A DNA stretch of 13,646 nucleotides from Entamoeba invadens IP1. Its lineage: Eukaryota; Evosea; Mastigamoebida; Endamoebidae. Shown in pieces: positions 8,199 through 13,646 of this stretch (the first letter of the stretch is position 1; every line of letters begins with the position of its first letter). Below the pieces are notes generated by a model. That model was not told where the DNA came from. It saw only the letters and a list, made by a program, of their open reading frames with translations, and did not search any database. Both the position numbers and the translations under genes were made by a program. Location of the stretch: assembly GCF_000330505.1 (NCBI RefSeq), contig NW_004191814.1, forward strand, positions 5,335 through 18,980, read 5' to 3'.

Positions 8199-8229
8199 GT
8201 GAATGGTATTGCAGCGCTTTTTTCCGCCG
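8199..8229 (-). repeat. Second copy of the 31-bp element end sequence
   Basis: Starts GTGAATGGTATTGCAGCGC and ends TCCGCCG, 364 bases right of the copy at 7835-7865 and in the same orientation. No second left end was found in the window. This is thus either a solo end, an older copy interrupted by the newer one, or a partial tandem duplication. Confidence 0.6.
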
Positions 8230-8874
8230 GGTAGATAAATATGCCAAAACTGCATTTTGATTATTTAATGAGGAAAAAAGAAAGAAAAACGGTGAAAAAC
8301 ACATTGATAACAACTTTGTACGTCTTCTTTGGTTGTAGTTGCTCAAGCAAAACTCAACGGAAAAACATCATGAAACAGTTTCAACATGAAATCCTTTAAA
8401 TTTGCGTGTATTGCTATGTTCAATAAAAACGATCAAAAAGAAATTAAAGGTGTTGGATAGTACTTTACGTGCATTTAATTAGTAATTTTATGGTTTTATT
8501 TCATTTTTTGTTCAAGTATAAACTATAATTATAGTTATTAATAATTAAAAAGAGAATTGGTTTTGTTACTGTTTGATAAGATTATAAACAAAGCAACTCT
8601 TTAAAAACTTATAAAATAAAACGTTTTTTGTAATCTAAAATATAATTGATAATTATCAAAATATTATTATAGTATTATTAAGTATTTTTCTTAACATATT
8701 AAAAACTAACTAACTTGAACATACATTCGATTAGAGTTAATAACTTTCTTTTTAGAATAAAGAATGGTAAACAAAATAAATAAAATACAAACGTCTAACC
8801 AACAACGTAATGAATATAAGTTAAATACAACAATATAAGACAATGATAACACCAATAAACATAATAACACATTC
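8230..8874. other. AT-rich stretch with no gene found, 5' flank of transposase relic
   Basis: No protein-like frame. The left terminal repeat of the transposase relic should lie here if the element was complete, but I found no sequence that pairs with the 3' flank at 10548-11060. Confidence 0.5.
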
Positions 8875-10547
8875 ATGTCCAAACCAATTGATACATCAAA
8901 AATTCCCCATCAAAAGTATAAATATAAATTTCGAGACGAAAAGATCGAAAGCCTTTCCAAAAGCATGAAAGGTCCCGTCGTACCTCACTCGACTCGCGTT
9001 ATTGAGTATTTAAAAAATTTCCCTCTATTATTGATATTTTCAAACAACTTGAAGAACATTTTAGTAAAACACGTTTTGTTTATTTTCGAGATCAAGTAAG
9101 ATATTGTTTGGAAATATTACCAGAAAATACTTCAATAATTTTAAAGTCCAAAAATCTTTCAATGACAAATGCTTTAGAAATTTTTTTTGGAACTTCTAAA
9201 AATAGAAGTGTGAGGTCTCAAATTAACAAAATTAAAAAAGAAGAAATTTTGGATAAAAAAACCCGAAAAGGGAAGAAAAAGGATCCTCAATGATGAAGAA
9301 ATTGAGGAAATTCAAAAAGCTATTAAAAATAGAAAAACAAAAAAAGCGAGTCAAGAAGAAACAAGTTGTTTTATTTATGAAAATTTCGGCAAACAAATAG
9401 GTTCCAAACAACTTTACAAATTATAACTAAAGTTCCCGAAATTGAGCATAAAATTGCACCAGTAATGGAACTAAAACGCGCAGAAGTAACACAAGAGTCT
9501 ATTTTGCAATAATATACGGAATTAAAGAAAAAAATAGACGGATGCCGTTTTGAGCTCATTTACAACCTTGATGAGGTCGGTTTTGACCAATGGGTTGATG
9601 TTCGTTCCAAATTGGTTTAAGTGGAAGTTGGTACGGGTGAATATGTTTTTAATGAAGTTGAACGAGACAATTCAAGAACAAGTATGCTATGTTGTGGTTG
9701 TCTTGATGGCACAAAAATGATTCCGCTAGTTGTAACAAAAAGGCTATCTATATCCGATGAGACAATTATTTCCTTAAAAAGTTGGCTTTAATACGACATC
9801 AAAAATCGGGAGTTTTAAATACGAAACTTTATACTTTGTGGTTGAATAAAGTTTTTTTCCCGAATATTAGGGTAAAACGCGACTACATGGGTGTTAGACA
9901 AGACACAAAAGCTTACCTCGTTATTGATGGATTTTCGGGTCACTTTTCCGAAGAAATAGAAAAACTATTTATGGAAAATTGTGTCGAAATGATCAGAGAA
10001 ATTCACCATAGTTCCCATTTATGTCAGCCAATGGACTTGGGAATTTTCGGGATTCAAAAAACCTTTTTGGGAGACAAAACCAATTTTCTTCAACACAAAT
10101 TTAACTTAATGGAAAAGGAAGGTAAAAAATATGAAAAAAAGTGGAAAATTTTACAAATGGATTCTCAAGAGTTTAAAAATGTTTTAAAAAAATATTCACA
10201 TATGTCGAAGAAGAAAAAATAAAAGAGCTTGTTTACTCTTGGGAATGTGTTGCAAATGGTGAAAACCTAATCAGTGCATTCAAACAAACTGGTATCACTT
10301 TTTCACCACACATTCCCAATGATGCAGTTTTTCAATAAGAGAAGGAAATGACCCCAATTTCAACCCATCAGACTTTGTTATAGGTGTGGTAAGGGTTGAA
10401 ATAAATTGTGCAAGGGAGGTGTGCAATTTTTGGGGGAAAATGTCCGAACCAAAAACAACAACATCTTCACGTGTTGCTCTTGAAAACACATTAGATAGAA
10501 ATATAAGATTGGAATGTGAAAAATTACGAAGGAAACTAAAGAGATAA
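8875..10547 (+). pseudogene. pogo-type DDE transposase, nearly full length, inactivated
   Basis: Cut-and-paste transposase of the pogo branch of Tc1/mariner, about 555 codons. It is read through six frame changes: near 9016, 9273, in 9385-9424, near 9783, in 10180-10200 and in 10323-10339. There are also in-frame TAA codons at 9510 and 9618. ATG 8875 opens MSKPIDTSKIPHQKYK. The N-terminal third is basic, including KKTRKG...RILNDEEIEEIQKAI, as in helix-turn-helix DNA-binding regions. The catalytic core follows: LIYNLDEVGFDQWVD (first Asp, codon 9570-9572), LCCGCLDGTKMIPLV, AYLVIDGFSGH (second Asp, 9926-9928) and HLCQPMDLGIFG (third Asp, 10034-10036), with 35 residues between the last two. The C-terminal part has ISAFKQTGIT and ends LRRKLKR with TAA at 10545. 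Several shifts sit in A-runs. The family is certain; the original start is likely but not proven. No flanking TIRs were found. Confidence 0.9.
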
Positions 10548-11577
10548 AAAATATTAATAAGAAGCTACTTATTGAAAAAACCTCGATTAAAAATCATTAA
10601 TTTATTTAATTAATAAAAATATTTATTTATTTATCAAAAACAATTAATAATAAATAAAAGGTTTAAATTATAACAAATCAACTTTTTATTAAAAATTGTA
10701 TTTACTTAACTAATATAAAATTTTTTATTTATTTTATATAGAAAAGTGATGTTTTTAGACAAAAAATGAATTACTTTTTTGTTATAATTTTAGTACATAA
10801 TTTAATATTTTTAAGTAAATCTATTTGTTATTTTAATGATCATAATAAATTAAAATTATAATTTAATATAATAATTATTTTTAATAAAATATTAAATAAA
10901 TTAATGCATTTGAAAATACTGAAATATTATATAGAACAAAAAAAAACAACCATTTATATCAAAAATATACTAAAATATTTTGGATTTAAAAATATCTATT
11001 AAAAATATGTTGAAATTGTTTTTGAAATTCATTCTTATAGTTTCGTAGCTTTCGGGTGTTTGTATAAGAAAAAAGTTCGAAACGTGTTCAATATTGTTTC
11101 TCTTTTTGTATTAATTCTTTACAATTATTTTATAATTGTTTATTAATATTTATAGTATTTTTTTAATTATCAAGTTTTTTGGCAGATTTAATTTGATTAT
11201 ATCTTTTTTGATTTGCAAAATGTCATTAAAAAATCAACAAAAAGTATCTTTAATTTTTTTATTTGATATAAAAGGACAACTCAAAACCGAATAATCAAAT
11301 CATTGTATCTATGTCAATACAAGAAACATGTTTGTATAATTTTAAATAAGAGTGAAAGACATTAATCACGAAAAGGTTTGCTTTGGTGGACACTGAATTA
11401 TTGAAAGAGGTTGAAGAAGTTTAAAACAAACAAAAACGTTATTGTAACGACATGGAATTGCAATGAGAGGGTGTGTTTGTAATAACGCGAGAATTGAAAC
11501 CACGACGTTCCTTGTGGTCGTTATAATGGCTAAACGAAACACAGACCCAAAGACAAATCCGAACGTCTATCCTATTA
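10548..11577. other. AT-rich stretch, then a GC-richer patch, with no gene found
   Basis: Positions 10548-11430 are extremely AT-rich and show nothing. Positions 11440-11577, just outside the left end of the next element, are GC-richer and contain a short imperfect hairpin around ACCAC and GTGGT (about 11500-11520). A 71-codon minus-strand frame crosses this patch and continues into the element; I find no domain in it and do not call it a gene. Confidence 0.5.
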
Positions 11578-11594
11578 ACCGGCCGACAAGGACA
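11575..11594 (+). repeat. Left terminal inverted repeat of the 1009-bp element
   Basis: TTAACCGGCCGACAAGGACA; the partner is 12570-12589 with one mismatch. TA at 11576-11577 is the presumed target duplication. Confidence 0.75.
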
Positions 11595-12075
11595 TGGCAT
11601 ATAATAATAATTCATTTTTAAAAAATTCGGCAATTTGCCTCTTAGTTTTACCAATCATGAAACAATTTTCTTTTTTTCAATTCAAATATTTTATCAATGA
11701 AATGAACTCTTTTTTATGTTGTTTTATTTTTCTTCTTGTGTTATTTCTTTTTTTTGTTCAACTTTTCCCGACTCTTTGGTGTTTTTATTGTGATTTTTAT
11801 TTTTTTTTGTCAAACAATAATTTGGTTTGAAACATTTAAAAATTAAATGGAATACAAAATTATAGTTTTACAATATAGTTTATCAATGATTAAATACATT
11901 ATTTTAATATTAAATTTAACTATTTAAGTAATCTATTTATAATCAACAAAAAATCATACCAGAAATTAATAACAAAGTTACTATACAATTAGCCGATTTA
12001 CTATTTGGTTTATGTTCATTTATTTGTAAGAAAATAAATATTTGTTTTGGTAATATTTGCGAGAATTAATTATTC

Positions 12076-12087
12076 TTGTCGCGACAA
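12076..12087. repeat. Perfect 12-bp palindrome
   Basis: TTGTCGCGACAA near the middle of the 1009-bp element. A second small hairpin, AAGTAC-atgc-GTACTT, lies at 12155-12170. Either could be a protein-binding site; no function is shown. Confidence 0.5.
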
Positions 12088-12427
12088 CCAGAAATCAATT
12101 CATAACAACTCCTTTTGCTCAGATTACACAGTCAATGAATACCGATAACTTTCTAAGTACATGCGTACTTTATAAGCACTTGGACCGATATGGTTTTATA
12201 TTTATAATATTATATGGTTATTTTGTGGATACTTTTTCTTTTTTTATCATATTATGATAATTATTTATTGGTTGTTTTTACAAGTATTATTTTACTATTC
12301 AAATTGTATTATTAACCATATTATAAACCATTAAATTAACACTGGCACCCATTATTTTTCTTTTTCTATGTTTTATTGATCTGAAATTAATAATATCAGT
12401 CAATTGGGTCTTCGAGCGAAAGAAGTG

Positions 12428-12451
12428 TTTTTTTCTTCAGAAAGAAAAAAA
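12428..12451. repeat. Perfect 10-bp T/A hairpin
   Basis: TTTTTTTCTT (12428-12437) pairs with AAGAAAAAAA (12442-12451) around CAGA. It lies 119 bases inside the right terminal repeat of the 1009-bp element. Confidence 0.5.
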
Positions 12452-12525
12452 TTACCGAAATTTTGGATCGTCATGTGTTCTATTTAAGTGATTGTTTTGT
12501 TTATTTTTAGAAAGGGGGTAATGAA

Positions 12526-12547
12526 ATGGATCATAAAAACGATCCAT
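12526..12547. repeat. Short hairpin near the right end of the 1009-bp element
   Basis: ATGGATC (12526-12532) and GATCCAT (12541-12547) pair across an 8-nt loop, 22 bases inside the right terminal repeat. This is the subterminal position where transposases often bind, but that role is inference. Confidence 0.45.
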
Positions 12548-12569
12548 GTTTTTGTTGCCGGCACTGAGG

Positions 12570-12589
12570 TGTCCGTGTCGGCCGGTTAA
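12570..12589 (-). repeat. Right terminal inverted repeat of the 1009-bp element
   Basis: TGTCCGTGTCGGCCGGTTAA; the inverted partner of 11575-11594. TA at 12587-12588 is the presumed target duplication. Confidence 0.75.
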
Positions 12590-12755
12590 AGTGTGAATTG
12601 AAACTACAGATGTGGAACTATGGTTTCGACCAATTTTTTGTTCATTTTTATTATATGACAGTTTTTTTGAAAATCGGGTGTTTAGATTGTATTTTGATGA
12701 TTTTTGTCAAAAATAGCATATCTAAATCCCAAGCTTTCGACTTTATGTTTAAACG

Positions 12756-12805
12756 CACCCAAATTATTTAAAATAACGGGAAAACTATCACGATAGTTTT
12801 GGGTG
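12756..12805. repeat. Nested inverted repeats downstream of the second transposase
   Basis: AAAACTATC-ac-GATAGTTTT (12781-12800) is a 9-bp stem with a 2-nt loop. An overlapping pair, CACCCAAA (12756-12763) and TTTGGGTG (12798-12805), can form an alternative outer stem. It lies 60 to 110 bases past the TGA at 12866-12868 in the transposase's direction of reading. It could be a 3' end structure or lie close to the element's end. No matching second terminal repeat can be checked because the other end is outside the window. Confidence 0.55.
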
Positions 12806-13006
12806 AACTGGAACTAAATAAGAAAAATAAAATGGGTTATTCAGTTTGTTACCAAGTGTAAAATCTCAATTGACGCTCGATTTGATAACTGACTCAATAG
12901 TTGGTTTTTGGGCTGCTGTTAACGATCTTGTACCAGCTGGAGCAGTCAAAAGTCTCATTTGTTCTGGTGACGGATTTACTGAAGTAGTCTTCATGAAAAC
13001 GGAAGC

Positions 13007-13645
13007 TTATTGTATGTTGACATACACTCGCATTTTATCTCCACTTGCCACTGAAACAAAACCACCTCTTGTGAAAGACGAAACAATGTTTGATTTTATT
13101 GCTTTTTTGTAAATCACATCCAATACCTTTCTCACATGAGTTGAAATGAGCTGACCTCGTTGAGCTGTTTCAGTTCGCAAAAAATTGGCGTTGCTTACTT
13201 CTTTTATCCAAACAGCCAACGCGGTCTCAACAGTGGTATCGGATACAACAACATCAGTATTGCTCAAACTTGAAGTAGAAAAAGCACTTTGAACACAACT
13301 TTGACCTTGGTTAAACGTTTTGACAACACACTTGATGCTTGGAAATACTGCTGATGATGTTGTGGCAAACTTTTTCAGCAAACCAAAGAAACACAAGTCC
13401 AAAGGTTGCATGACGTGACTCGCATGTGGTTCAAGAAAGTGAAAGTAGATGTTGTTGGAGTTAAAAGCTGATTCCAACGTCTGGTCTAAATGCCCAGAGA
13501 AGTTATCCATTATGATGACTGCAATTTCTCTTGGATCAAGCTTTAGTTCTTCTCTTCTTATTATAACATAATTCAACACCTTTTCATACATCCACGTTTT
13601 GAATATCAATTTATTAACAAATCCTGTTTTTGTATAATAAAACGA
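13007..13645 (-). CDS. pogo-type DDE transposase, C-terminal part, frame intact, runs off the window
   Basis: Second cut-and-paste transposase, read on the minus strand from the window edge (13645) to TAA at 13007-13009: 212 codons with no break. It enters with TKTGFVNKLIFKTWMYEKV, the stretch before the second catalytic Asp in pogo enzymes. Then come AVIIMDNFSGHLDQ (second Asp near residue 47 of this piece) and ASHVMQPLDLCFFGLLKKF (third Asp near residue 83), 35 residues apart as in the relic at 8875-10547. The DNA-binding domain and the first catalytic Asp lie beyond the window, so no start can be chosen. After the TAA the same frame stays open for another 46 codons to TGA at 12866-12868, reading VNPSPEQMRLLTAPAG and IESVIKSSVN; the TAA may therefore be a late nonsense mutation that trimmed the tail. 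The sequence differs much from the first transposase, so it is another lineage. Confidence 0.88.
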   Translation of the reverse strand, partial: SFYYTKTGFVNKLIFKTWMYEKVLNYVIIRREELKLDPREIAVIIMDNFSGHLDQTLESAFNSNNIYFHFLEPHASHVMQPLDLCFFGLLKKFATTSSAVFPSIKCVVKTFNQGQSCVQSAFSTSSLSNTDVVVSDTTVETALAVWIKEVSNANFLRTETAQRGQLISTHVRKVLDVIYKKAIKSNIVSSFTRGGFVSVASGDKMRVYVNIQ

Positions 13646-13646
13646 T

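Larger units (their letters stand above)
11578..12586. mobile_element. 1.0 kb TIR-bounded element with TA at both ends
   Basis: TTAACCGGCCGACA begins a 20-base sequence at 11575-11594, which is matched by the reverse complement of 12570-12589 at 19 of 20 positions. The GC-rich ends stand out sharply from the AT-rich interior. If the target is TA (11576-11577 and 12587-12588), the element is 1009 bp, and TA insertion fits pogo/mariner-type movement. No transposase is present. Plus-strand frames at 11594-11830 and 12057-12257 show no domain. It is a non-autonomous candidate; which transposase moved it cannot be read from the window. Confidence 0.7.

Noticed and set aside
11485..11510. tRNA-like B-box (GGTTTCAATTC on the minus strand), echoed near 12595
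   Set aside because: The stem bases around it do not pair, and no A-box or acceptor stem is found at the right distance.
12846..13112. 88-codon plus-strand open frame
   Set aside because: It is antisense to the C-terminal end and tail of the second transposase, whose family match is clear.
1..13646. Reassigned genetic code with TAA read as glutamine
   Set aside because: Several frames continue past TAA, but the undamaged 212-codon transposase frame uses only CAA or CAG for its glutamines, and the TAA at 9618 sits where related enzymes have a hydrophobic residue. Decay explains the stops better.
1..13646. CRISPR array, bacterial operon or phage module
   Set aside because: No regularly spaced repeats, no ribosome-binding-site pattern and no compact gene order. 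All recognisable proteins belong to eukaryotic mobile elements.

Overview
This window reads as repeat-dominated, strongly AT-rich intergenic DNA of a eukaryotic nuclear genome. No host housekeeping gene, rRNA, tRNA, CRISPR array or bacterial-type operon can be recognised. The recognisable coding matter belongs to mobile elements: a protein-primed-type family B DNA polymerase (the type carried by Maverick/Polinton elements and linear plasmids) and two pogo-type DDE transposases. This mix is known from trichomonads and other protists, some fungi and microsporidia, and from animals. The sequence alone does not settle the host; an AT-rich unicellular eukaryote is my best but weak guess. The standard genetic code fits.

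Left part (1-1200): the C-terminal half of a decayed family B polymerase on the + strand. A perfect-stem hairpin follows it, then a convergent, decayed, unrecognised protein on the - strand. Together they look like the edge of one dead Maverick- or plasmid-like element that began left of the window.

Middle (2550-8230): three layers of non-coding or barely coding element remains. The first is a 2.1 kb unit with 56-bp terminal inverted repeats and TA at both ends (2550-4664), whose interior has strong hairpins but no recognisable transposase. The second is a GC-richer, coding-like island of unknown origin (5699-6033) bracketed by a 19-bp direct repeat. The third is a 1.0 kb unit with about 20-bp inverted repeats (6864-7864); a further copy of its right end lies at 8199-8229.

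Right part: a nearly full-length but thoroughly broken pogo-type transposase on the + strand (8875-10547) that still shows all three catalytic acidic residues. Next is a 1.0 kb unit with 20-bp terminal inverted repeats and TA at both ends (11578-12586). Last is the C-terminal part of a second, different pogo-type transposase on the - strand (13007-13645), open for 212 codons to the window edge. The undamaged frame suggests that it arrived later than its neighbours.

The genes do not form a pathway. The window is best read as a graveyard of DNA transposons of several ages, with one possibly recent element entering at the right edge. The TIR-bounded units without transposase may be non-autonomous passengers or gutted copies. 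I see no convincing new biological system; the best candidates for undescribed content are the unknown protein remains at 873-1195 and 5699-6033 and the three TIR families.
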